Shown here one piece after another: positions 10,225 through 18,057 of a DNA stretch of 50,473 nucleotides. The translations under genes were made by a program, and so were the position numbers. How positions within the stretch are numbered: position 1 is the first letter of the stretch; every line of letters begins with the position of its first letter. This stretch comes from an uncultured Planctomyces sp. (GTDB lineage Bacteria > Planctomycetota > Planctomycetia > Planctomycetales > Planctomycetaceae), in the NCBI GenBank assembly GCA_937904325.1, contig CALGTK010000124.1:1-50473 (forward strand), read 5' to 3'. The notes under the pieces are model-generated. The model was not told the origin of the DNA and did not search any database. It saw only the letters and a program-made list of their open reading frames with translations.

Positions 10225-10542
10225 ATGGCTTTGTCTCCGCAAAATCTTCGCGCCATCCGTGCCGAACGGGTTTTTGAAATTACCTGGCCGGACGGAGTGA
10301 CAGTTCAGATTCCGTTTCGCTATCTACGAGGCCGATGTCCGTGCGCGGGGTGCGTCAATGAGTTCACCAACGAACGTATGGTTGACGTTGAGGACATCCC
10401 GGAAGGCATCGATCTGGAGACCGCTCAACTCACCGGTAACTACGCGGTGAAGATCCGGTGGAACGACCAGCACGATACCGGGCTGTACACCTGGGAGCAT
10501 CTTCACGAACTATCCGTCACTCGGGAGTGGGAACAGGCTTGA
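10225..10542 (+). CDS. DUF971 (GBBH-like N-terminal domain) protein
   Basis: The short protein (105 residues from the second ATG) is a single DUF971 domain. It has ITWPDGVTVQIPFRYLRGRCPCAGC, then LTGNYAVKIRWNDQHDTGLYTWEHL, where the final Y-W-H-L pattern is diagnostic. Two Cys in PCAGC resemble the zinc-binding part of gamma-butyrobetaine hydroxylase N-terminal domains. An ATG at 10213 would add four residues. I prefer 10225 because GGGA lies 6 bases before it and MALSPQ resembles a normal N-terminus. Stand-alone DUF971 proteins have been linked to iron-sulfur or carrier-protein pathways; no specific role is claimed. It sits 39 bases after folE. Confidence 0.85.
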   Translation: MALSPQNLRAIRAERVFEITWPDGVTVQIPFRYLRGRCPCAGCVNEFTNERMVDVEDIPEGIDLETAQLTGNYAVKIRWNDQHDTGLYTWEHLHELSVTREWEQA

Positions 10543-10677
10543 CTCGATAATAGCCAGACCGGAGCCCATACTCCGCTACTCAGTGACTATGTGTTGCCAA
10601 CTAACCTGCGATCACGACAAGGGAGACTGGATCGAGAACTGTTCTATCTGAATCAGTTTGGAAGACTCGCCGCAGAT

Positions 10678-10720
10678 GTCGCGATGAGTGCTTCACGAGA
10701 ATTCGGGTGCGACTTTTTTT
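10678..10720 (+). terminator. Possible terminator after folE-DUF971
   Basis: GTCGC at 10678-10682 can pair with GCGAC at 10709-10713, followed at once by seven T residues. The stem is short and the loop is 26 bases, so this is a weak candidate. Confidence 0.35.
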
Positions 10721-10779
10721 GCTCCGCTTTGGCGTCTTACCCACCTTCTCGACCACCCACCAGAATCAGGAGAACTCTC

Positions 10780-11529
10780 ATGCGGATTCAAACATTCGCG
10801 ATTGCGTGTACCGTCGCCGCCGTATCAACGATTTCAGTTTACGCTCAAGACGCTGCGAAACCGGCCGTTGAAACTGCGAAGCCAAAACCGGCAGCACCGG
10901 CGATGACCCCAAAGCAGAAGGCCAGCTACGGCATCGGAATGAACGTTGGACGGAGTATCAAACAGCAGGGTCTTGGAAGCGACGACCTGGATGTTAATGC
11001 AGTGGCGCGCGGAATCTTCGACGCATTGGCTGGAAAAGAACCGGCTCTTAGTCAGGCGGAACTGTCCGCTGCGTTTGCCGAACTGCAACGAATGATTGAA
11101 TCAAAAAAGGCAGCAGTGACTGCTGAAAATGCCGAAGGTGGAAAAAAGTTCCTCGTCGCCAACGCTAAAAAACCGGGTATCAAGACAACAAAAACCGGTC
11201 TTCAGTATGAAATCATTCGCTCTGGCAACGGACCGACCCCGACGAAATCTGACACGGTCACAACGCACTACAAAGGCCAGTTGATTAACGGAGACATCTT
11301 TGACGGTTCGTATCGAGGCAAAGCTCCAACACCAGCCGATGAACCGATCAGCTTTCCCGTCGGAGGCGTGATTGCCGGTTGGACCGAGGCGTTGCAGATG
11401 ATGAAAGTCGGCGACAAGTGGCGTCTATTCATTCCGTCAGAACTCGCTTACGGAGAACGCGGAGCTGGTGCAGACATTGGCCCGGGAGCGACGCTGATCT
11501 TCGAAATTGAGTTGATCGCGATCAAGTAA
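10780..11529 (+). CDS. Exported FKBP-type peptidylprolyl isomerase
   Basis: The 249-residue protein starts at the ATG with AGGAG 8 bases upstream; the open frame runs further 5' but is not coding in character. A signal peptide ends at about residue 22 (VYAQ). A linker rich in Ala, Lys and Pro is followed by an FKBP N-terminal dimerisation domain (KASYGIGMNVGRSI...), as in FkpA/Mip. The C-terminal FKBP domain runs from about 150 to 249 and contains TTHYKGQLINGDIFDGS, VIAGWTEALQMMKVGD and SELAYGERGAG. The family assists folding of extracytoplasmic proteins. Together with the parvulin at the left end, the window encodes two unrelated exported or anchored prolyl isomerases. Confidence 0.95.
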   Translation: MRIQTFAIACTVAAVSTISVYAQDAAKPAVETAKPKPAAPAMTPKQKASYGIGMNVGRSIKQQGLGSDDLDVNAVARGIFDALAGKEPALSQAELSAAFAELQRMIESKKAAVTAENAEGGKKFLVANAKKPGIKTTKTGLQYEIIRSGNGPTPTKSDTVTTHYKGQLINGDIFDGSYRGKAPTPADEPISFPVGGVIAGWTEALQMMKVGDKWRLFIPSELAYGERGAGADIGPGATLIFEIELIAIK

Positions 11530-11552
11530 ATCAAATCGCGCCGCGAATAATC

Positions 11553-11599
11553 AAGCACGCGTGCAGGCAGTTTCGATCTGTTGGCCGCGTGCTTTTTTT
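11553..11599 (+). terminator. Terminator of the FKBP gene
   Basis: AAGCACGCG at 11553-11561 pairs perfectly with CGCGTGCTT at 11586-11594, with a 24-base loop. A run of seven T (11593-11599) begins inside the right arm. It lies 23 bases after the FKBP stop codon and before the convergent methyltransferase gene. Confidence 0.8.
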
Positions 11600-11646
11600 G
11601 TAGATGCCTTTTGGGACACAACAGTCAAAATCAGGTAGCAAGGGCC

Positions 11647-12705
11647 TTATGCACGATCCGGCTTTTCGAAGAGGTAGTGCGAGATCCACCATTCTTCACC
11701 TTTGTTAAAATCGAAGAGCTCGGCGCACGACATGAAGAACATTCGCCAGCGCATGAACCAGCGGTGAGCATCGGCTTTGCCGTAAGTTTCTTCGAGGACC
11801 GGCATCAGCTGATGTCGAGCAGCGTCCTGGCGAGCGAGCCAGGCATTGCTGGTTTTTCCGTAGTGCCGACCATTCCATCGCCATTGATCGATGATCTGTA
11901 AGTCTGACTGGTAGTGGTAGAACAGATCGTCGCTCGGCATTGTGCCACCCGAGAAGAAATATCTACCCATCCAATTGGACGCCCCGTCAGTTTCGAAGAC
12001 ATACGGCGTCCGTTTGTGACAGAAAATGTGAACGAACAGGCGACCGCCTGGAACGAGCCATCCGGCGACTCGCGAAAGCAGTAATTCGTAGTTTCGCATG
12101 TGTTCAAACATTTCGATCGAGACGCAACGATCAAACGTTTCGTCCGTCGAGAAGTCATTCATGTCGGCCGTGACGACCTGCAGGTTAGTTAATCCTCGCT
12201 GCTCTGCTCGCGACATGATGTACTCACGCTGCGATGACGAATTCGACACCGACGTGATCTGGCTCTCGGGATACTTCTCGGCCATCCAGAGCGACAGCGA
12301 CCCCCAGCCGCAGCCGAGTTCCAGAATACGCTGACAGTTGGTCAGACCAGCTCGCTGACAGGTGACTTCCAGTGCTCGATCTTCGGCCTGATCGAGCGTT
12401 GTGATTCCGTCTTCAAAGCAGCAGCAACTGTATTTCAGCCGATGCCCGAGCGCCGCTTCATAGAATGCTGCGGGCACTTCGTAGTGTTGCTCGTTGGCTT
12501 TTTCGGGGAGAAAGGCAATCGGCCCCTGACGCGTACTTTGAACGAAATCATGGAAAGCACGGGCGTGCTCTTCACAGTTGCTCGATTCCTGATTCTTCAG
12601 CCGCTTCCGAAGCAGCTTTCGAATTCCGGCTCGAACGAGCGTGTCGGGAATAAGTCCGCGTTCGATAGCCTCTATCGCGAATCCAGCAAACGATTCTCCT
12701 GACAC
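11647..12705 (-). CDS. Cyclopropane-fatty-acid-synthase-like SAM methyltransferase
   Basis: This 352-residue protein has the CFA-synthase core. HYEVPAAFYEAALG precedes the SAM-binding motif LELGCGWGSLSLW (about 128-140), then TSVSNSSSQREYI, EMFEHM and GGRLFVHIFCH. The family transfers a methyl or methylene group from S-adenosylmethionine to unsaturated phospholipid acyl chains. A sub-branch including plant coclaurine N-methyltransferases shares the SNSSSQ pattern seen here, so an amine substrate is also possible. The typical N-terminal CFA lipid-binding extension is short. It is the last gene of a minus-strand run, 47 bases after the phosphatase gene, and may be co-transcribed with it. Confidence 0.88.
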   Translation of the reverse strand: MSGESFAGFAIEAIERGLIPDTLVRAGIRKLLRKRLKNQESSNCEEHARAFHDFVQSTRQGPIAFLPEKANEQHYEVPAAFYEAALGHRLKYSCCCFEDGITTLDQAEDRALEVTCQRAGLTNCQRILELGCGWGSLSLWMAEKYPESQITSVSNSSSQREYIMSRAEQRGLTNLQVVTADMNDFSTDETFDRCVSIEMFEHMRNYELLLSRVAGWLVPGGRLFVHIFCHKRTPYVFETDGASNWMGRYFFSGGTMPSDDLFYHYQSDLQIIDQWRWNGRHYGKTSNAWLARQDAARHQLMPVLEETYGKADAHRWFMRWRMFFMSCAELFDFNKGEEWWISHYLFEKPDRA

Positions 12706-12752
12706 AGCGGTTCCTTCCCTGGATAAAAATCAAAGTAGAAGCGACGGACACT

Positions 12753-14093
12753 CTATCCGTGACTGTCATCGTTCTTACGCATCGCGTCAGTACTGCCTGT
12801 CTGACTGGAGATATGTGTGCTGCGGATGCGTTTTCGATGAGCGTGCAGTCCGACGACCAGAATCTCGATCGCTTTTCCCATTTCACTCATCGCCCGACGA
12901 GTCTGTTTTTTGTCGAGCGCTTCGCGAGCGGCTTTAATTGAATTTGCGTGTGAAGGCCAGTCAATCTCCCAACTCTCTTCGTTGGCGATGCGGTGCAGTT
13001 CTCGTTCGATCTTTGCCAGGCCCGCCATGAACTCCTTCGTTGTCCGGGCACTCGACATCGTGTATGCCTGAGTGTGAATCTTCGCACCTGAACCCCGGGC
13101 GGCAGCAGATTCGCATTTCGCCAACCACTGCCAGATCAGCACAAACAAACTAACTGCTCCAATACCGGTGACGGTCCCTCCCGCAACGAAGCGCTGCGTG
13201 GCCAGCAGAATGCCACCTATTCCGAGTACGACAACCGTAATCCAGAAGGCCAGCGTCCAGAACGGCCCCATACCACTCGAACTTTTACGTCGACCGGCGA
13301 CCGGCGTCTGCGTACCGGGTGCTTTGGTCGCTGCCTCTTTACTGGCTTCGGCCACGACCACGGTGATGTTGTCAGAACCGCCTCGAAGGTTCGCCAGATT
13401 GACGAGAAGTCTCGACGATTCCTCGATCGGTAACTCCCGGACAATCATGCCGATTTCCGTATCTTTCACATGGCCAGTCAAACCGTCCGAGCAAAGAACG
13501 AAGCGATCGCCCGGTAGCACTGGATGTGGTCCGTTGATGTCAACTTTGACCGACGGCTCTGGACCAAGCGATCGAGTAATGACGTGCTTGGCTTCGGGAA
13601 GAAAGACGTCTCCTGGTTTGAGACGGCCAGCACGTTGCAGTTCCCAGTGGAGGCTGTGGTCGAAAGTCAATTGCTCGATGCGATCTTCGCGGATTCGATA
13701 GATTCGACTGTCGCCAACATGGCCGGTGATAGCGCCGTGCGGCGACAGCACGAGTGCAACGCATGTTGTCCCCATGCGTTTGAAGTCTTCGTTCTGCGAA
13801 CCGCGTTCATGAATCGCAGCGTTGGCATTTTCGATCGCTTCGAGCAGTGCATTCTGCGTGACGTCAGCTCGGCTCTTGAAAAATGTCAGAGGGATCGTGT
13901 CGACAGCGATCTTACTCGCGAGTTCTCCGACTGCGTGACCGCCCATTCCGTCGGCGACGATGAAGAGGTGACCGTACTGGTTCCAGGTTTCGTGGTCTCC
14001 ACACAGTTGTACGGTAGCCGAATCCTGATTGTTCTTTCGGCGCATGCCGATATCGCTGATCGTTGCGTACTGGACTTTCTGTTCCCAGCGCAT
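12753..14093 (-). CDS. PP2C-type Ser/Thr protein phosphatase with membrane segments
   Basis: The 446-residue protein has an N-terminal PPM/PP2C domain (about 8-245). Its metal-binding motifs are all visible: RRKNNQDS (Asp24), VADGMGGH (Asp48), GHVGDSRIY, LCSDGLTGH and GGSDNITVVV. Two hydrophobic segments follow at about 275-320, so the catalytic domain is probably cytoplasmic and tethered to the membrane. The C-terminal 120 residues are helical and carry no family I recognise. Such phosphatases remove phosphate from Ser/Thr residues and often oppose a neighbouring Hanks-type kinase. Here the kinase gene lies 250 bases upstream on the same strand. Confidence 0.93.
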   Translation of the reverse strand: MRWEQKVQYATISDIGMRRKNNQDSATVQLCGDHETWNQYGHLFIVADGMGGHAVGELASKIAVDTIPLTFFKSRADVTQNALLEAIENANAAIHERGSQNEDFKRMGTTCVALVLSPHGAITGHVGDSRIYRIREDRIEQLTFDHSLHWELQRAGRLKPGDVFLPEAKHVITRSLGPEPSVKVDINGPHPVLPGDRFVLCSDGLTGHVKDTEIGMIVRELPIEESSRLLVNLANLRGGSDNITVVVAEASKEAATKAPGTQTPVAGRRKSSSGMGPFWTLAFWITVVVLGIGGILLATQRFVAGGTVTGIGAVSLFVLIWQWLAKCESAAARGSGAKIHTQAYTMSSARTTKEFMAGLAKIERELHRIANEESWEIDWPSHANSIKAAREALDKKQTRRAMSEMGKAIEILVVGLHAHRKRIRSTHISSQTGSTDAMRKNDDSHG

Positions 14094-14343
14094 CGGGGGT
14101 TCCCGTCGAAAATCGCAGTGTTCTAACCGGCTGCGAGATGTCGTTCCTGAAAGGCCTGGCCCGGCGTTCCGTTGATTTTGAAATTACAATTGGGGATTCA
14201 GTTTTGCGGACGTGTACCATTGACCGCAAGTCCGTGCCGGTCTTCAGACAACTCTGCCTCGTCAGTTCACAACATCGAATTCGTCATTACGTGACTGTTC
14301 TGCCAGACATAGCGAAATCTGTTTGCCGGTGTCGACAGACTGT

Positions 14344-16215
14344 TTACGTATCAAAATGCCGATTGAGCAGACGGATTCGATTGACCTGGTGTGAGATAAC
14401 AACGCCAATCACGACGAGAATTGCCGAAAAAATCATGGGATAATGCCAGGGAGTCGCTTCGATCGGCTTCGTGTAGAGAAAAAGTGCATACGAAATCAGC
14501 GAAACGCTGGTCATAAAAAGGACAAGGGATTCCTGGATAAACAACCCGGACGCGGCAATCAGTAAAGGGTAAACGACCAACAGCGGACCGGCCGGCGGTG
14601 CCGAAAGTACGAGCATCTTTGTGATGAAGATCGCGTCGGATCCGAGCCAGATAAATCGCGAAACGGTGGCAAGCTGCTCGCTGCGCTGCAGTTTTTGAAA
14701 CATGAATGCAGTCACCGCCCAGAACGCCAGCAACTGGAAAAACATATCGCGGACACCGAAACTGACCTCTCCAGCGAGATGCGACAGTTCCAGAATCGCC
14801 GCTCCGCAGACAATCGCTGACCAGCGTGAAGCGAGCGCCGGTTCGCGCCGCATCCAACGGCGAAGTCGGTGATAGATTCCTCGCGGACCGGCGGCGACAG
14901 GGTCTCCTTTGAGGAATCGGTCAAGGTCGTCCACCAGTGCGTCTGCCGATTCGTAACGCTGCAAAGGATCTTTATCGAGACATCGCAGGCAGATTGATTC
15001 GAGTTCCCGCGGGATATCTCGATTAAAGTAGCGTGGGACTTCCGGATCTGATTCGATGACTCGGACCAGTGTCTCCATCGCGTTGGCACCTTTATTAGGA
15101 AGCTGGCCAGTCAACGCTTCGTACAGAATGACTCCAAGACTGTAGATATCGCTGGCCGGTCCGACTTCATCCAGCCGCCCAGTTGCCTGTTCCGGGGACA
15201 TGTAATTCGGCGTTCCGACGATCGTGCCGCTGTCTGTACGATCGTCATCATTCTGACGATCACCTGGCTGAGTCACTCGCGCGAGTCCAAAGTCGGTCAC
15301 ACGCGGCTGGCCGGACTCGTCGATGAGTATGTTGCTCGGTTTCAAGTCTCGATGAATGATGCCGTGAGCGTGCAAATAGCCAGCCGCTCGAGCCACGTCC
15401 CGAATTGTTCGAGCTATCTGTTCAAACGTCAGCCGCGCGTCCGGACGAAGTCGTCGGGTCGATGACGATATGTCGTCTGATGACGAACCGTCTGCGGCCG
15501 TTTCTGCATCTGACGTTTGAATGGGAGTTGGCAACATCGAACGAATTTCCAATGTTGAATGTGCCGGCCCCGCTGCCAGTACTTTTTTTAAGTCGACTCC
15601 CTCGATGCAATCCATCGAAAAAAAGTGCTGACCATGAACATCACCGACTTCGTGAATGCCGACGATGTTGGGATGACTTAATCGTCCGGCCGCTTGCGCC
15701 TCCTGATAGAAACGGCGAATTTGATCCTGCGAGGCCAGACGGTTTACCAGAATCATCTTGATGGCGACGATTCGGTTGAGGTCTGTCTGCCGAGCTCGAA
15801 AGACGACGCCCATCCCTCCACGTCCGAGTTCCTCAAGTAGCTCGAACCGGCCAAACTGACGCGTAGCCATTGTTTCCGCAGGTGATTCAGAATCTCCACC
15901 GTCAGTTGCGTCGCTGTCAAACGGCAATTCAGGAAACGCTTCGAGTAACGTCGCCGCAAATTCTACATCCGGAGTCATTCGGTCGAGTGTTCCGAGTGGC
16001 TCGACAAAATCCTTTAGAACGATATTTGCTTCCAGCAAGGCGTTCTGCTGGGGAATGTCGTTCCGATGAACTGCCGATACATATTGATCGAGTACGTTGA
16101 CCAGGTGGCTTTCAAGATCGTCCAGCGGAGTCGCTTCGTTCAATTCGGCATCAAGCAAACCGGATTCGCCGCTCGTATCTTCTGACAAATCATCCGTGTC
16201 CTGAGTGTCTGTCAT
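14344..16215 (-). CDS. Hanks-type Ser/Thr protein kinase with polytopic membrane domain
   Basis: The 623-residue protein has a 120-residue acidic N-terminal region and then a complete kinase domain. It shows the Gly loop GRGGMG (131-136), Lys153 in AIK, HRDLKPSN (catalytic loop, about 289-296), DFG at 308-310, GTPNYMSPEQA in the activation segment and SDIYSLGVILYE. A Ser/Asp-rich insertion of about 45 residues (about 215-260) interrupts the domain before the catalytic loop. About six hydrophobic helices fill residues 465-615, so a C-terminal membrane domain may sense a signal or anchor the kinase. The adjacent PP2C phosphatase is the likely antagonist. Substrates are unknown. Confidence 0.95.
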   Translation of the reverse strand: MTDTQDTDDLSEDTSGESGLLDAELNEATPLDDLESHLVNVLDQYVSAVHRNDIPQQNALLEANIVLKDFVEPLGTLDRMTPDVEFAATLLEAFPELPFDSDATDGGDSESPAETMATRQFGRFELLEELGRGGMGVVFRARQTDLNRIVAIKMILVNRLASQDQIRRFYQEAQAAGRLSHPNIVGIHEVGDVHGQHFFSMDCIEGVDLKKVLAAGPAHSTLEIRSMLPTPIQTSDAETAADGSSSDDISSSTRRLRPDARLTFEQIARTIRDVARAAGYLHAHGIIHRDLKPSNILIDESGQPRVTDFGLARVTQPGDRQNDDDRTDSGTIVGTPNYMSPEQATGRLDEVGPASDIYSLGVILYEALTGQLPNKGANAMETLVRVIESDPEVPRYFNRDIPRELESICLRCLDKDPLQRYESADALVDDLDRFLKGDPVAAGPRGIYHRLRRWMRREPALASRWSAIVCGAAILELSHLAGEVSFGVRDMFFQLLAFWAVTAFMFQKLQRSEQLATVSRFIWLGSDAIFITKMLVLSAPPAGPLLVVYPLLIAASGLFIQESLVLFMTSVSLISYALFLYTKPIEATPWHYPMIFSAILVVIGVVISHQVNRIRLLNRHFDT

Positions 16216-16368
16216 GAAGGTCGGCTCGTGTTGTTGCGTCTACCAGTGAAGCATTCTCTCGGTCAGATTCCATAGAGAATCAGTTCGGACATCCTACTGA
16301 GCTACTCAATTTCTTCGGTTATTCGGAAGATGGCAGGGAGAAGCTAACGTACTGAAAGCCATCCGTCG

Positions 16369-16500
16369 TTAGAGCAGCCCAGGTTGCCGTCGTGAGAAGG
16401 ACGGAGTCTCATCGGCGGTTACAACACTTGAAGCGACTGCCTGGAAAAGTACGACCGTCGAAAGAACAGCGACGACTCGAAACGCGTGTTGAGTTTTCAT
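16369..16500 (-). CDS. Small exported peptide (43 residues)
   Basis: A short frame starts MKTQHAFRVV with GAGGAG about 10 bases upstream. It continues through a hydrophobic run (VVAVLSTVVLFQAVASSVVTA), which fits a signal peptide with cleavage near TADE. Only about 17 residues would remain after cleavage, ending RRQPGLL. It lies 117 bases downstream of the CxxCH lipoprotein gene on the same strand. It could be a genuine small exported peptide, or the 5' end of a truncated gene. I recognise no family. Confidence 0.5.
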   Translation of the reverse strand: MKTQHAFRVVAVLSTVVLFQAVASSVVTADETPSFSRRQPGLL

Positions 16501-16617
16501 CGCCGAACAACTCCTCACCCTTTCGGAACCCGACGTGTTTATCGGACACTCGGTCAAATCCGTGCTACCTGAAACTGACGGCCATCCTGCCATCGCATGC
16601 CAATGTCCGTGCTTCGC

Positions 16618-17706
16618 TTAGCCGTTTCGGTGAACGCCATGGCAAGCGGTGCATGACTGACTGATTTTCGACCTTGCCTCATCGAACTCGTTGAACGCTT
16701 TTGCGGGAACGGCTTTGTGCATGGCCTTGGCGGCGTCTCTCATGCCGTTAGCCCATTCGGCGAAGTCTTCATACTCGTTGTAGCCGAAGCCTTCGGTCAT
16801 AAACGATTCGCTGATTGCGGCAAACACGCTGACCTCGCGTTGAGCCAGTGGGCCGTTCTCGTTGAAACTGTCTTCGCTGCCCGTGTTGTTTTTCAGCCAT
16901 TCTTCGCCGCGTTCGAGCCGCTTCATCAGATAGCCCATCTCAACGAAGTCGACAAAGTCAGCCTCGGCCTCGACTTCCGGAAGTTCTGGTGGATCGTTGC
17001 TGTCGAGGATGTCGCAAATTTTGAGGTAGGACTCGTTGACTTTGTCATACGATTTCTTGACGCCAGCGGTTGAACTGCTGGTCACGTCGACCATTTCGAT
17101 CGCCAGTGCGCGGATGAAGTGAGCCTTCTCTTTCCACTTAACTTCGCCGTCGTGTCGTCGCGCGATGTCTGCGAGGAACGCGAGCGTCGAACCGAAGACG
17201 GGAATCTCAAGCGTCGAGCGTTTGTAAGCTCCGAAGTTCACCATGCGGGAGTTCAAATTGTTGCGAATCGACTTAACTTCTCCGAGCAATTCTTCAACGG
17301 TAATTAACTCGGACCAGTTGGGACCACCCGCGCTGGCAACAACCGGTTCTGGTTCCGGCTCGGCAGGAGACGGCGTTGTATTCCCACCAGTGTTCATGCC
17401 GCCGTCGGTACCGGCTGGTCCAACGACACCTCCGCCTGCTACCAGGCGTTGATCGGATGCTTCGCCAAGCGGATTTTCAAAGTACACATCGAACGGAATC
17501 CCTCCGACAGTGCGTCGACCTTCGTCACCCGCCTTTGTTATGGATGGCTTGGTTGAACTGCCGGACTTAGGCTTGCTTTTCGTCGACTTGCCGGCGGTTT
17601 CTGTTTTCTTCCTGTCACCGCCGCAGCCGGGTAAGACGAAGACCATTGCCGCCAGGACAAACGCGATGCTGTATTGTGTGATTGCTCGACCAAAAGGGCC
17701 CATCAT
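16618..17706 (-). CDS. Lipoprotein with C-terminal CxxCH (cytochrome c'-like) motif
   Basis: The 362-residue protein begins with a lipoprotein signal whose lipobox is LPGC (Cys28). A long Lys/Ser/Thr- and Pro/Gly-rich linker (about 30-125) follows. The rest is mainly helical. Near the end is SCTACHGVH (Cys352, Cys355, His356), a single c-type heme attachment motif. A helical bundle with the CxxCH in the last helix is the arrangement of cytochrome c', so a heme-binding lipoprotein on the outer face of a membrane is inferred. The start is supported by GGAGAG six bases upstream of tandem ATGs. No obvious electron-transfer partner is adjacent. It is divergent from the phosphohexomutase gene. Confidence 0.8.
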   Translation of the reverse strand: MMGPFGRAITQYSIAFVLAAMVFVLPGCGGDRKKTETAGKSTKSKPKSGSSTKPSITKAGDEGRRTVGGIPFDVYFENPLGEASDQRLVAGGGVVGPAGTDGGMNTGGNTTPSPAEPEPEPVVASAGGPNWSELITVEELLGEVKSIRNNLNSRMVNFGAYKRSTLEIPVFGSTLAFLADIARRHDGEVKWKEKAHFIRALAIEMVDVTSSSTAGVKKSYDKVNESYLKICDILDSNDPPELPEVEAEADFVDFVEMGYLMKRLERGEEWLKNNTGSEDSFNENGPLAQREVSVFAAISESFMTEGFGYNEYEDFAEWANGMRDAAKAMHKAVPAKAFNEFDEARSKISQSCTACHGVHRNG

Positions 17707-18057
17707 GAGAACTCTCCGAATGTCATCCGCATTTGCAGATTGAGAATCTGCGGAATCGTATCACTGCAAGAACTGTCTCGACTGTTGATTTCAGGCGATA
17801 GGTACAGATCGCGTACGAAATCCGAAGTATAAGAATTCGGTAACCTTGGAGTTCGATCAACGTTTTGCAGCATCGGCAACGATTATGGAAGCGGACGACG
17901 ACTCTTGCAACGGGCACTTCTGGTTACCGCCAGTTCGGGACGTATTCGTAACCACTTCGGTGGACGGTGCCTATGGACTCTGCAAGACTTCCAGCACCGT
18001 TCACGGATTGACGAAAACTCGCTTCACAGCGGCAAGGAAACAGGCTGAAAATACAGT
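17707..18057. other. Divergent intergenic region, no gene
   Basis: This 351-base gap separates the minus-strand lipoprotein gene from the plus-strand phosphohexomutase gene. It must hold both promoters. I see no clear operator, riboswitch or coding frame in it. Confidence 0.5.

Noticed and set aside
13912-14229. Minus-strand frame between the kinase and phosphatase, considered as an FHA-like fragment
   Set aside because: A few residues resembled an FHA loop, but the match is short and out of frame with anything else.
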